Assembly (NCBI RefSeq): GCF_000747155.1
Contig: NZ_AVCK01000016.1
Location: 1 to 64,000, forward strand
DNA: 64,000 bases
Origin: Arenimonas metalli CF5-1
GTDB lineage: Bacteria > Pseudomonadota > Gammaproteobacteria > Xanthomonadales > Xanthomonadaceae
Direction of reading: 5' to 3'
The notes beneath the pieces were generated by a model, which was not told the DNA's origin, made no database searches, and worked only from the letters and a program-made list of their open reading frames with translations. Shown here piece after piece: positions 25,090 to 35,934 of the stretch; the stretch's first letter is position 1; every line of letters begins with the position of its first letter. A program made the translations under genes and the position numbers.

Positions 25090-25164
25090 CGGCAAGTCGC
25101 CATGGCCCCGCGGTCGCCCAGCGCAGGCTGTTTCCGTTCATCTCGCCGGTGCTAGCCTCGTGGC

Positions 25165-26361
25165 ATGACCTGTGGTCCTGCATCCACCTGCCGCAGATGG
25201 CTTCCGGCGTTGGCACTGCTGCTGTCGCTGGCGGCCTGCCAGCGCGACGCCGCGGTGGATTCCGCCAGTGCGTCGGCGCCGGACATGGGACCCGCGGCCG
25301 AAGAAAACGGCGCCGTCAGCGTCGCCCCCATCCCGCCCGCCGCCCCGGCGCCGAAGCCCGCCGTCGAATCCAGCAACCCGCGCGAGGCATCGGTCGATTG
25401 GTCGCCCGCCTCCCTGACATCGGGCGAGGCCTGGATCAGCTGCGACCTGGACTACGACGCACATGGAGACGGCGACCCGCTGCTGGCCCTGGACCGCGAG
25501 TCACTGGAGTCCGCGCTCGCCGGCTGCGTCGAGCGCGGCGTGCTGCGGCTGCGCTACCGCGGCCGCGTCGCCACCGATTTCGCCGCCCTGGTCGAGCGCA
25601 CCACGCGCGTCGCCAATGACCTCGGCATCCGCAAGCGCGTCCTCGACCTCGACTCCGCCGGCGGCATGGTGGAGGACGCCATCCGGGCGGGTGATTTCAT
25701 CGCGGAGTCGCGCTGGACGATCTGGGTGCGCGAGGAGTCGATCTGCCACAGCGCCTGCGTGTTCCTGCTCAGTGCCGGCGACGTGCGCCGCATCGCCGGC
25801 CATGTCGGCATCCACCGGCTGATCCGCATGAGCTCCACCGCCACCACCCGGGCCGAACTCAATGCCGAACTGCGCGTGGTCCATGGCCGCGTTCGCGACT
25901 ACCTCGAGCGCAATGGCTCCAGCGTCGACGTGGCCGACCTGATGATGGCGGTGCCCAACCGCAGCCTGCGCATGCTGTCGGCCGACGAACTGCTGCGCTT
26001 CGGCCTCGATGGCGTGAACCCGGCGCAGGACGACCTGGACCGGCTGCGGCTCCAGCGCGAATGCGGCCAGGACTTCGTGTCTCGCCGCGACGCCTTCGCC
26101 CGCGCCTTCGACCGCAAGTGCCGCGAACACGAGAGCGAGCTCGACCAGCTCAACGCCTGCGGCCTGGCCCTGCGCCGTGACTTTGGTTTTCCCGATGCCG
26201 AATGCCCGGCCGAGAGCCCGCTGTCGGAGTTCGACCTGGCCCAGGCCGAGCCGGAGCCGGCGGATCCGACCCCCGAAGCGTCCGGACCTCCGCTGGGCGG
26301 CGCGTACGTCGACGGCCAGGGCGCCGCCGTGATGCCCACCCCGCAACCGCCCTCTGGCTAG
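25165..26361 (+). CDS. Lipoprotein with a periplasmic ClpP-like domain
   Basis: 398 aa. The signal peptide ends in the lipobox LSLAAC (Cys25). A low-complexity Ala/Pro spacer (about 30-80) follows. The central domain (about 90-290) has the ClpP/crotonase-like pattern found in COG3904 proteins: LDLDSAGGMVEDAIRAGDFIAES, then a candidate nucleophile Ser in CHSACVFLLSAG (about 194-205) and His in HVGIHRLI. The C-terminal part (about 300-398) has paired cysteines and an acidic, Pro-rich tail. The substrate is unknown; a serine-protease role in the envelope is inferred. The ATG at 25165 fits the signal peptide. Confidence 0.8.
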   Translation: MTCGPASTCRRWLPALALLLSLAACQRDAAVDSASASAPDMGPAAEENGAVSVAPIPPAAPAPKPAVESSNPREASVDWSPASLTSGEAWISCDLDYDAHGDGDPLLALDRESLESALAGCVERGVLRLRYRGRVATDFAALVERTTRVANDLGIRKRVLDLDSAGGMVEDAIRAGDFIAESRWTIWVREESICHSACVFLLSAGDVRRIAGHVGIHRLIRMSSTATTRAELNAELRVVHGRVRDYLERNGSSVDVADLMMAVPNRSLRMLSADELLRFGLDGVNPAQDDLDRLRLQRECGQDFVSRRDAFARAFDRKCREHESELDQLNACGLALRRDFGFPDAECPAESPLSEFDLAQAEPEPADPTPEASGPPLGGAYVDGQGAAVMPTPQPPSG

Positions 26362-26459
26362 GGCTTCGGCTTTTCGAAACCTGGCGCCTTGGCGTACTCC
26401 GCCTGCTTGCGCGCCGTACGCTCCGCCCGCCGTCGCTCCGCGCGGTACACCCGTTTACC

Positions 26460-27500
26460 TCAGGCCTCGAGCCGCCAGGCGAGCGACGTGCCGGCGCGCA
26501 GGGGCACCAGCGCGCTGCTGCCCTCGCCCAGCTCGGCGGGAATGTCCCAGGGCTCGCGCACCAGCGTAATCGTGTCGGTATTGCGCGGCAGGCGGTAGAA
26601 ATCCGGCCCGTGGAAGCTGGCGAACGCCTCCAGCTTGTCCAGCGCGTCCTGCTGCTCGAACACCTCGGCGTAGAGCTCGATGGCGCCATGCGCGCTGTAC
26701 ATGCCGGCACAACCGCAGGCCGATTCCTTGGCGCCACGCGTGTGCGGCGCACTGTCGGTGCCCAGGAAGAACTTCGGGCTGCCGCCGGTGGCCGCGGCGA
26801 CCAGGGCCAGGCGGTGTTCTTCGCGCTTGAGCACCGGCAGGCAGTAGTGATGCGGCCGGATCCCGCCCTGGAAGATGGCGTTGCGGTTCATCAACAGGTG
26901 GTGCGGGGTGATGGTGGCCGCCACGTTGGCCGGCGCCGCCGCCACGAACTCGGCCGCCTGCCGGGTGGTGATGTGCTCGAGCACGATGCGCAGCTTCGGG
27001 TAGCGCTGCACCAGCGGCTTGAGCAGGGTTTCGATGAACACGGCCTCGCGGTCGAACACGTCCACGTGGGCGTCGGTGACTTCGCCGTGCACCAACAGGG
27101 GCAGGTCGTGCTGCTCCATGGCGGACAGCGCGGCGTGGCAGTTGTCGATGTGCTTCACGCCGGAGTCGGAGTTGGTGGTGGCGCCGGCCGGGTACCACTT
27201 CACCGCGTGCACGAAGCCGCTGGCCTTGGCCTCGGCGATGTCAGCCGGCGTGGTGCGCTCGGTGAGGTAGAGCGTCATCAGCGGCTCGAAGGCCAGGCCC
27301 GCGGGCACGGCCGCGAGGATGCGGTCGCGGTAGGCGCCGGCCAGGGCGGCGTTCACCACCGGCGGCACCAGGTTCGGCATCACGATGGCGCGGGCGAAGC
27401 GGCGGGCGGTGTCGGGCAGCACGCGGGCCAGCATGTCGCCGTCGCGCAGGTGCAGGTGCCAGTCGTCGGGGCGGGTGATCGTGAGGCGGGTGGCGGTCAT
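26460..27500 (-). CDS. pyrC: Dihydroorotase (type II)
   Basis: 346 aa, usual for the class II enzyme. Catalyses the reversible closure of N-carbamoyl-aspartate to dihydroorotate in pyrimidine synthesis. Zinc and catalytic residues are in place: WHLHLRDG (first metal His pair), Lys in [15 protein letters not shown] (carboxylated bridge), LVHGE, LEHITT and the catalytic Asp in LGTDSAPH. The Met start gives the normal N-terminus [15 protein letters not shown]. Monocistronic, convergent with the ClpP-like lipoprotein gene. A long inverted repeat lies just upstream of it. Confidence 0.96.
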   Translation of the reverse strand: MTATRLTITRPDDWHLHLRDGDMLARVLPDTARRFARAIVMPNLVPPVVNAALAGAYRDRILAAVPAGLAFEPLMTLYLTERTTPADIAEAKASGFVHAVKWYPAGATTNSDSGVKHIDNCHAALSAMEQHDLPLLVHGEVTDAHVDVFDREAVFIETLLKPLVQRYPKLRIVLEHITTRQAAEFVAAAPANVAATITPHHLLMNRNAIFQGGIRPHHYCLPVLKREEHRLALVAAATGGSPKFFLGTDSAPHTRGAKESACGCAGMYSAHGAIELYAEVFEQQDALDKLEAFASFHGPDFYRLPRNTDTITLVREPWDIPAELGEGSSALVPLRAGTSLAWRLEA

Positions 27501-27554
27501 GGCGGGGCGGGCACCGTGGGTGGGTGCCTTATTGTCGCTGATAAGGCTAAAAGC

Positions 27555-27635
27555 GGTACCGGGTTCATTTTCTTTCGCCGGTGAGACTGGCGTGGGCCGC
27601 TGGTCTCACCGGCGAAAGAAAATGAACCCGGTACC
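27555..27635. repeat. 81-bp perfect inverted repeat (33-bp arms)
   Basis: Arms begin GGTACCGGGTTCATTTTCTT and end with GGTGAGAC, with an exact 33-base complement after a 15-base loop. The left arm with its preceding bases occurs again, with one change, at 31474-31511. It is intergenic, between the pyrC start and a terminator, so its function is not termination of a neighbouring gene. Confidence 0.9.
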
Positions 27636-27673
27636 AAAAAACGCGGGGAGCCCACCCACCGGGGGCTCCCCGC
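27636..27673 (-). terminator. Intrinsic terminator of the SnoaL-like gene
   Basis: On the minus strand the arms GCGGGGAGCCC / GGGCTCCCCGC are followed by six Ts. It lies 31 bases after the stop of the gene at 27705. Confidence 0.9.
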
Positions 27674-27704
27674 TGCCAAACCGCCCCGGTCTGGCGTTGA
27701 ACCG

Positions 27705-28202
27705 TCAGTTCGCGGCGAGGTGCTTCACCGGCTCCGGCATCGCCGAGCTGTGGTGCAGCACGATCTTCCACTCGCCATCCACCTTCTCGTACACGTAGGT
27801 GTAGCGGGCCTGCACCCGGCGGGTCTTGCCGGCCTCGGTCAGGGTGAAGGTGTAGATGCCGGCGTCGATGGCGGTGTCTTCGTCCACCTTCTGGATGTTG
27901 CGGGTGTTGATGACGCCCTTGGGCTGCAGGGTCAGGAACTTCACGAAGTAGTCCTGCACCTCGTCGCGGCCTTCGCGCATCCAGTTCGAGACGGTGGGCT
28001 GCAGCACGCCTTCCTCGGCGTACAGCGCGGCCACCTGCTCGGGCTTGCCGGTGGCGAGGGCGGCGTTCCAGGTATCGAACAGGGCGGCGATCTCGCGCTC
28101 GGCCGGGTCGGTCGGGGCCGGGGCGGCCTGGGTGTATTCACGGGCCTGGGCGGTGCCGGCCAGGGTCAGGACCAGGGCGGTGGAAAGCAGGGTGCGGGTC
28201 AT
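27705..28202 (-). CDS. Secreted SgcJ/EcaC-type (SnoaL-like, DUF4440) protein
   Basis: 165 aa. The signal peptide (1-20, MTRTLLSTALVLTLAGTAQA) is followed by an NTF2/SnoaL-like cone fold: EIAALFDTWNAALATGKPEQVAALYAEEGVLQPTVSN, then DYFVKFLTLQPKG, VDEDTAIDAGIYTFTL, and YTYVYEKVDGEWKIVLHHSS. Family members bind small hydrophobic ligands or serve in redox and polyketide contexts; the role here is unknown. The ATG at 28202 follows GGAGA. Divergent from the LuxR-type regulator operon; a strong terminator follows. Confidence 0.88.
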   Translation of the reverse strand: MTRTLLSTALVLTLAGTAQAREYTQAAPAPTDPAEREIAALFDTWNAALATGKPEQVAALYAEEGVLQPTVSNWMREGRDEVQDYFVKFLTLQPKGVINTRNIQKVDEDTAIDAGIYTFTLTEAGKTRRVQARYTYVYEKVDGEWKIVLHHSSAMPEPVKHLAAN

Positions 28203-28351
28203 CGGGGATCTCCGGTTGGGGTTGTCATTCGGCTCACGTCGGTGACACCATCCTCGCCGCCGTGACCCCGGGCGCCGTCTGCCGGTTGGCAGAGCCCGTG
28301 CTCTGCCGATCGGCGGAGCCGGCCCCCGCCCCCACCGCCGAGACTGCCGAC

Positions 28352-29091
28352 ATGCAAGATGCCGCACCCCGACTGGCCCGCTGGCGCGCCGAACTTCGCG
28401 AAGACGCGACCGCCGCCCGGCAGCGCCGCGCCCTGGCCCGCGCCGCCGAATCGCTGGCCCTGGCGCCCGACGCCGCGCGGGCGGCCGAGGCGGTGCTGCG
28501 CGTGGCCGTCGAGCTGACCGGGGCGCGTGATGCGGCGGTGCTGGCCCGCGTTGCGTCCGGCGTACGCCTGCTCGCCGGCCTCGGTGCCGCGCGGCCCGCG
28601 GGGGCCACGGTGCCCGGCGGCACCGGTTGGCGCACCTTCGCGCCCGGCTGGACGGCGGCGTCGGAATCCGGCCCCGGCCACGACGAGTGGCTGCTGCCGG
28701 ACACCGCCTCACCGGGCACCGAGTGGCGCGGCGGCATCCGCTTCGCGGGCCAGGTGCTGGGCGCGCTGGTGCTGCGCCTGCCCGATCCCGGCGCCGAGGG
28801 CCTAGATGAAACGCTGTGCGTGCTCGCAGCCCTGCTCTCGCCCTGCCTGGCACCGGCCTCGGCGGCCCGACGCCCGCGCCGCCGCCAGGACAGCGCGCTG
28901 CGCCAGCTCACGCCGCGCGAACGCCAGGTGCTGGCGCTGCTGCCGCGCGGCCTGAGCAACCAGGGCTTGGCCGAGGCGCTGGGCATCGCGCCCGGCACCG
29001 CCAAGTCCCACGTCGAACGCATCCTGCGCAAGCTCGAATGCCGCGACCGCACCCAGGCCGCGGTGATGGCCGTCGAAGGAGGCCTCTCCGC

Positions 29092-29095
<4 letters not shown>
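28352..29095 (+). CDS. LuxR-type (HTH) transcriptional regulator
   Basis: 247 aa. The C-terminal LuxR helix-turn-helix is unmistakable (LTPRERQVLALLPRGLSNQGLAEALGIAPGTAKSHVERIL, about 185-225). The N-terminal 170 residues have a weak GAF-like look (VAVELTGARDAAVLARVASG to GQVLGALVLRLP). Start taken at the ATG at 28352; an in-frame GTG at 28262 would add 30 residues and neither has a good ribosome site. Its stop overlaps the start of the histidine kinase (ATGA), so the two are translationally coupled and probably act in one pathway. Confidence 0.85.
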
Positions 29096-30986
<1,891 letters not shown>

Positions 30987-30999
<13 letters not shown>

Positions 31000-31475
31000 A
31001 CGAACAGGCGCTGCTGTCGGCGCGCATCCTGGTGGTGGACGACGGCGCCGCGAACGTCGCACTGCTCGAAGAGCTGCTCGGCCGCGAAGGCTTCACCCAG
31101 GTGCTGGGCACGACGCAGCCCGAGCGCTGCCTCGAACTGGTGCAGGCCTTCCAGCCCGACCTGCTGCTGCTCGACCTGTGGATGCCCGGCGTCGATGGCT
31201 TCGAACTGCTCGCGCAGCTGAGCGCCCCCGCGCCCGGCCAACTCCCGGTCCCCGTGATCGTCCTCACCGCCGACGCCACCCGCCGCACCCGCCACCGCGC
31301 CCTCGGCCTCGGCGCCCGGGACTTCCTCACCAAGCCCTTCGACCCGCTCGAAGTCCTGCTCCGCGTCTGGAACCACCTCGAAGTCTCGCTCCTGCTCCGC
31401 CGCCTCCGCGACCTCGGCCAAGAAACCGAACTCCCAAGACGCCCCAAATCAAATGAACCAGGTTCATTTGCTTAA
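30987..31475 (+). CDS. Response regulator, receiver domain only
   Basis: 162 aa. Complete receiver domain: acidic pair DD (residues 18-19), phospho-Asp63 in LLLLDLWMPGVDG, Thr in VLTADAT and Lys in FLTKPFDP. It has no DNA-binding or enzymatic output domain. The last 15-20 residues are a basic helix, and the final KSNEPGSFA is encoded by a repeat element, so the gene's stop codon was supplied by the repeat. It overlaps the kinase gene by 13 bases. Likely the partner of that kinase, acting by protein contact. Confidence 0.88.
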
Positions 31476-31545
31476 AGCGGTACCGGGTTCATTTTCTCTC
31501 GCCGGTGAGACGGCAGGCCTTCGGTTCAAATGAACCTGGTTCATT
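31450..31545. repeat. Compound inverted repeat between two convergent genes
   Basis: Two facing palindromic units (AAATGAACCAGGTTCATTTG at 31451-31470; AAATGAACCTGGTTCATT at 31528-31545) enclose one arm of the 27555 element (31474-31511). The response-regulator stop codon and the stop codon of the convergent phosphodiesterase gene both lie inside it. Confidence 0.85.
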
Positions 31546-32665
31546 GGGTTGCCGGGACCGCTATTCGGGCGGCGGCGGGGTCGTCGACGAAGACGGCGTC
31601 CACGCCGGCCGATGCGTAGGCGCGGAGTTCGCGTGTTGAACCGTCCTCATCGCGGGCGGGGACTTCGCCTTCGCTGCGGAACGCTGGTTCGATGAAGATG
31701 TTCTCGGGGCGGAAGGTGTAGGCGATGACCTGCAGGCCCTGGGCATGCGCGGCGTCGACCAGGGCGCTGCGGTAGCCGTCGGCGTGCGGCTTGATCTGGA
31801 GCATGCGGTAGTGCGGGCCGATGGCGTCGGCATAACCCGCGATGCCGGGGAGGCCTTCAGTCACCAGCTGCCCGTAGGTGCGCGGGGCACCTGCGTGCAC
31901 GGTGTCGAAGGGCGCGGTATCCGGCGCGCCGATCAGCTGCAGCAGGCGCACGTTGCCGCCGCGCGGCAGCTTTGCGCGCAGCCAGCGCAGGTTGGCGGTT
32001 TCGAAGGACTGGATGATCACGGGCGCACGGCGCGTGTACTCGTGCGCGGCCAGCGCATCTAGCAGCGGCTGCTCCATCGCGAGGCCCAGTCCCGCGAAGT
32101 AAGTCGGATGCTTGATCTCCGGCACCAGGCCGATGTCGCGCCCGCGCCTCGAAGACTCGGCGGCCACCAGCGCCACGATTTCATCGAAGGTGGGCACCTC
32201 GAACCGGCCGTCCCACGCGGTCGAGCGCAGCGCCGGCAGCCGCTCGATCGCCCGCAGGGTCTTGAGCTCGGCAAGCGTGAAGTCTTCGGTGAACCAATCC
32301 TCGACCCAAACGCCATCCACTTGCTTGCGGGTCCGTCGCGCGGCGAACTCCGGCCGCGAAGCCACGTCGGTCGAATCCGACAGCGCATTCTCGTGCCGCG
32401 CCACCAGCACCCCGTCGCGCGTCATCACCAGGTCGGGCTCGATCGCGTCGGCACCGTGTTCGATCGCCAGCGCGTAGGCCGCCAGCGTGTGCTCGGGCCG
32501 CAGCGCGCTGGCTCCCCGGTGGGCGATGACCCAGGGGCGCGAGGGGGCGGTGGCATCGGGCGGCGGCATGGGCGACAGCGTAGCGCGGGGCGCGGGCGCG
32601 CAGGCGGCCAAGGTGGCGGCCAGGGCCAGCAGCGGCAGGAAAAGCACGTGGTGGATCCTTTTCAT
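31541..32665 (-). CDS. Glycerophosphodiester phosphodiesterase, lipoprotein
   Basis: 374 aa. Signal peptide with lipobox LAAC (Cys22), so it is tethered to the envelope. The GDPD TIM barrel starts at VIAHRGASALRPEHTLAAY (about 46-64), with metal and catalytic residues His49, Arg50, Glu59 and the downstream pair in IEPDLVMTRDGVLVARHEN (Glu76, Asp78, His91). A GDPD insertion (about 95-150) matches the periplasmic GlpQ type. It hydrolyses deacylated phospholipids to glycerol-3-phosphate and an alcohol. glpT is not nearby. The stop codon lies within a repeat. Confidence 0.9.
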   Translation of the reverse strand: MKRIHHVLFLPLLALAATLAACAPAPRATLSPMPPPDATAPSRPWVIAHRGASALRPEHTLAAYALAIEHGADAIEPDLVMTRDGVLVARHENALSDSTDVASRPEFAARRTRKQVDGVWVEDWFTEDFTLAELKTLRAIERLPALRSTAWDGRFEVPTFDEIVALVAAESSRRGRDIGLVPEIKHPTYFAGLGLAMEQPLLDALAAHEYTRRAPVIIQSFETANLRWLRAKLPRGGNVRLLQLIGAPDTAPFDTVHAGAPRTYGQLVTEGLPGIAGYADAIGPHYRMLQIKPHADGYRSALVDAAHAQGLQVIAYTFRPENIFIEPAFRSEGEVPARDEDGSTRELRAYASAGVDAVFVDDPAAARIAVPATQ

Positions 32666-32728
32666 GCCCGCACCTTAGCCGCAGGGCATGACAGTTCTTG
32701 CCGGGAGTGGACCGGCCCCGCTGGAAAC

Positions 32729-33670
32729 TCAGCCGCGACGGCCGGCCGCCCCGAGCGCCCGCTGCTCCAGCCACGCCACCAGCGCTTCATCCGCCGCGCC
32801 CTGGCGGGTAAAGCCAAACGCATGCTCGTCGTCGCGGTGGCGATCGAGCCAGATGCCCTCGCCCGTCGCCGGCCGGGTCGCAGCCAGCCACAGCGCGGTG
32901 TCCGCGCCTTCGCCGGCATTGCGCAGCAGGGCGCGGAACAGCTTGCGGAAGCCGGGCAGCGCGGTGCGCACGCCGTCGGTATCCACCCAGCCCGGATGCA
33001 TCACCCACGCGCGCGGGGCGCCGGGACCCTGGCGGTTCCAGTAGTGCGTCAGCGCCACCTGCGCGCGCTTGTGCTGCGCGTAGGCGAGGAAACCATCGTG
33101 GGTTCCGGCGTCGGCGGCCTCCAGCACGGCCAGGTCCAGCGCCGCGCCGTACATGCCGCCGGAGCTCATCGAAATGATCGCGCTGCCGGCGGTGAGCGCG
33201 CCGCCCTCGCGCAGGGCGCCGTCCAGCACCCAATGGCCGAGCAGGTTGGTGGCCAGGCCCTGCTCGACGCCCTCGGCCGTGCGCGCGAACTCGTGGCACA
33301 TCACGCCGACGTTGTGCACCAGCACGTCGATCGCCCCCTCGCCCGCGACCTGGGCGGCGGCGCGGCGGATGTCGTGCATCAGCGAGAGATCGACGGCTAC
33401 CGGCACGACCTTGCCGGGGCCTCTCGCCTCGGATTCCAGCGCCGCCAGCTTGCGGGCATCGCGCGCGAAGGCCAGCACGGTGGCGCCACGCGCCGCCGCG
33501 CCCAGCGCGATCGCGCGGCCGATGCCACCGGTCGCGCCGGTCACCAGCCAGCGCTGCCCGCTGAAATCAGCCTGCAGCCCTGCATCGCCCACGCGCCGCT
33601 TGAAGCCCAGCCGCGAGAACGGCCGCGCGAACCGGGCGTAGAAAATCGCCGCGCCCAGGGCCTTGATCAT
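32729..33670 (-). CDS. Short-chain dehydrogenase/reductase (DHRS12-like)
   Basis: 313 aa. After an N-terminal amphipathic helix (MIKALGAAIFYARFARPFSRLG) comes an SDR Rossmann fold: TGATGGIG (cofactor loop, about 43-50), the strand LVHNVGVM, catalytic Ser in ISMSSGG and YAQHK (Tyr-x3-Lys). The Arg after the second strand (FARDARK) points to NADP(H). The substrate is unknown; human DHRS12-like proteins of this shape are orphan enzymes. The ATG at 33670 overlaps the upstream cupin stop (ATGA), so the two genes are translated together. Confidence 0.88.
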   Translation of the reverse strand: MIKALGAAIFYARFARPFSRLGFKRRVGDAGLQADFSGQRWLVTGATGGIGRAIALGAAARGATVLAFARDARKLAALESEARGPGKVVPVAVDLSLMHDIRRAAAQVAGEGAIDVLVHNVGVMCHEFARTAEGVEQGLATNLLGHWVLDGALREGGALTAGSAIISMSSGGMYGAALDLAVLEAADAGTHDGFLAYAQHKRAQVALTHYWNRQGPGAPRAWVMHPGWVDTDGVRTALPGFRKLFRALLRNAGEGADTALWLAATRPATGEGIWLDRHRDDEHAFGFTRQGAADEALVAWLEQRALGAAGRRG

Positions 33671-34347
33671 GCCGCCCACCGCGCCAGGAAATCGGCGTCC
33701 AGATGCCCGGTCTTGACCAGGATGCGCGCGCCCTTCGGCGCCCGCGGCGCGTGCTGTGAGAGATGCGGGCTGCGCAACCAACTGCCGGCCGGATACTCGC
33801 CGTGCTCGTCCTCGAACACGCCGTCGAGCACAAGGATCTCCTCGCCGCCCCAGTGCGTATGCGGCTGGAACACGGTGCCCGGCGCCCAATCCACCAGCGC
33901 GGTGTGCTGGGTGCCGAAGGAATGCAGCGGCATCACGCGCAGGCCGGGCACCAGGCCGGGCCGCCATTCGCCGGCGCGGGTGTCGATGCGCACGCGCTCG
34001 GTGTCGCCCGGCTGGAACTGCCGCAGCTTCACGAACAGCGTGCAGCCGGCTTCACTGCGCGGCGCGTGCCGGCTGCCGTCGGGATTGCGCAGGTAGGTGC
34101 CCGGGCCATGGTCGCCGGTGTCGTCGCTGAACACGCCGTCCAGCACCAGGATTTCCTCGCCGTCGGGATGTTCGTGGGTCGGGAACACCGAGCCCGGCGC
34201 GTAACGCACGAGGCTGGTGGCGCGCGCAGCCTCATCGCCCACGCGATCCAGCAGGCAGCGCGTGACGCCCGGCGAGGGCGACGGCTGCCACGGTGAATCG
34301 CCGGGGCGAAGGACGACGCGTCGGGTGAAGTCGGCGTGCAGGCGCAT
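33667..34347 (-). CDS. Double-cupin (ChrR-type) protein
   Basis: 226 aa. Two tandem cupin_7/ChrR-like domains, about 15-110 and 125-220. Each carries the metal-binding set PTHEHPDGEEILVLDGVFSDDTG...GTYLRNP and QPHTHWGGEEILVLDGVFEDEHG...GSWLRSP (His-x-His and Glu). ChrR cupin domains bind zinc and sense oxidants in anti-sigma factors, but the anti-sigma zinc-binding N-domain is absent here, so a stand-alone oxidoreductive or binding role is more likely. The ATG at 34347 is chosen over an upstream start. Coupled to the SDR gene downstream. Confidence 0.85.
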   Translation of the reverse strand: MRLHADFTRRVVLRPGDSPWQPSPSPGVTRCLLDRVGDEAARATSLVRYAPGSVFPTHEHPDGEEILVLDGVFSDDTGDHGPGTYLRNPDGSRHAPRSEAGCTLFVKLRQFQPGDTERVRIDTRAGEWRPGLVPGLRVMPLHSFGTQHTALVDWAPGTVFQPHTHWGGEEILVLDGVFEDEHGEYPAGSWLRSPHLSQHAPRAPKGARILVKTGHLDADFLARWAA

Positions 34348-34511
34348 GGCGGAAACCTTGGAGTGAGCCGCAAGTATGGCCCCCACCCGGTAGAAACAAA
34401 GTGCACAAGCCCTGAAGCCCCGCTCCCCTTGGGGAGAGGGGTTGGGGAGAGGGAAGGTTCGCTTGCGGGGCGTCGATGGTTCACGATGCCCCCTCTCCCC
34501 ACGGAGCCCCC

Positions 34512-35924
34512 ATGCCCCACCCCCACGACGTCATCATCCTCGGCGCCGGCACCGCCGGCCTGTCGGCCCTGCGCGAGGTCCGCAAGCGCACCGACCGCTT
34601 CGTACTGGTCAACGACGGCCCCTACGGCACCACCTGCGCCCGCGTCGGCTGCATGCCCTCGAAGCTGCTGATCGAGGCCGCGAACGCCTTCCACGCGCGC
34701 GAGCGGCTCGACGCGTTTGGCATCCGCGGCGCCGAGGGCCTGTCGGTGGACCTGCAGGCGGTTCTTCGCCGCGTGCGCGAGCTCCGCGATTTCTTCGTCG
34801 CCGGCGTGCTGGAAGCGACCGCCGACCTGGGCGAGCGCAACGTCGCCGGCCGCGCCCGGCTGCTCGATGCCCACACCGTGCAGGTGGGCGATCGCGTGCT
34901 GGCGGCGAAGCGCATCATCCTCGCGACCGGCACGCGCCCAGTGATGCCCGCGGCCTGGCAGGCGCTGGGCGACCGCGTGCTGACCACCGACACCTTGTTC
35001 GAACAGCCCGACCTGCCGCGCCGGATAGGCGTGGTCGGACTCGGCGCCATCGGCATCGAGATGGCGCAGGCGCTGGCGCGGCTCGGCCGGGAAGTCACCG
35101 CCTTCGCCCGCGGCGAACGCATCGCCGGCCTGCGCGACCCCGAAGTCAACGCCACGCTGCGCGCGCTGCTTGCGCAGGAGTTCACGATGCACACCGGCGC
35201 CGAGGTCGCGCTGTCGGCCACCGACGGCGGCGTGCGCATGGTGGCGGGCGAGGCCAGCGCCGAGGTGGACGCCGTGCTGGTCGCCATCGGCCGCCGCCCG
35301 AACCTCGACGATATCGGCCTGCAGAACCTGGGCATCGCCCTCGACGAACGCGGCCTGCCGCCCTTCGACCCCACCACCCTGCAGGTGGCGGACCTGCCGA
35401 TCTACCTCGCGGGCGACGCCAACGCGCACGCACCGATCCTGCACGAGGCCGCCGACGAGGGTTACATCGCCGGCCGCAACGCCATGCAGGACACGCCGGA
35501 CTGCTATCGCCGGCGTACGCCGCTGGGCATCGTGTTCTCCGAGCCGGGCACGGCCTTCGTGGGCCTTGGCTTCGACGCGCTGCCGGAGGACGCGATCATC
35601 GGCAGCGTCGACTTCACCCGCCAGGGCCGCGCCCGCGCCGGCCAGCGCAACCAGGGCCTGCTGCGGGTCTACGCGGCGCGCGGCGACGGGCGCCTGCTGG
35701 GCGCGGCGATGTGCGCGCCCTCGGGCGAACACCTCGCGCACCTGCTGGCGCTCGCGATCGACCGCGGCCTCACGGTGTTCGACCTGCTGCGCATGCCCTT
35801 CTACCACCCGGTGGTCGAGGAAGGCCTGCGCACGGCGCTGCGGGCGGTGGCCAGGCAGTTCGAGGGCGGCGACGCGTCGGACCTCTCGCGCTGCGAGCCG
35901 CTCAAGCCCGAAGCCCTGGCCTGA
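34512..35924 (+). CDS. Dihydrolipoyl dehydrogenase-like flavoprotein
   Basis: 470 aa. Two-dinucleotide-binding-domain flavoprotein: FAD motif IILGAGTAGLSA (about 8-19), redox disulfide in GTTCARVGCMPSK (Cys43 and Cys48, class I), NAD motif VVGLGAIGIEMA (about 176-187), and the catalytic His-Glu pair in FYHPVVEEGL (about 435-444). This is the lipoamide dehydrogenase/mercuric reductase family. No 2-oxoacid dehydrogenase genes are near, so it is probably a paralogue with another disulfide substrate. The ATG at 34512 follows an intergenic CTCTCCCCAACCCC-type repeat. Confidence 0.88.
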   Translation: MPHPHDVIILGAGTAGLSALREVRKRTDRFVLVNDGPYGTTCARVGCMPSKLLIEAANAFHARERLDAFGIRGAEGLSVDLQAVLRRVRELRDFFVAGVLEATADLGERNVAGRARLLDAHTVQVGDRVLAAKRIILATGTRPVMPAAWQALGDRVLTTDTLFEQPDLPRRIGVVGLGAIGIEMAQALARLGREVTAFARGERIAGLRDPEVNATLRALLAQEFTMHTGAEVALSATDGGVRMVAGEASAEVDAVLVAIGRRPNLDDIGLQNLGIALDERGLPPFDPTTLQVADLPIYLAGDANAHAPILHEAADEGYIAGRNAMQDTPDCYRRRTPLGIVFSEPGTAFVGLGFDALPEDAIIGSVDFTRQGRARAGQRNQGLLRVYAARGDGRLLGAAMCAPSGEHLAHLLALAIDRGLTVFDLLRMPFYHPVVEEGLRTALRAVARQFEGGDASDLSRCEPLKPEALA

Positions 35925-35934
35925 GCGCCCGCAG

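Noticed and set aside
26202..27584. 460-codon open frame antisense to pyrC
   Set aside because: Low-complexity shadow; pyrC motifs are complete on the other strand.
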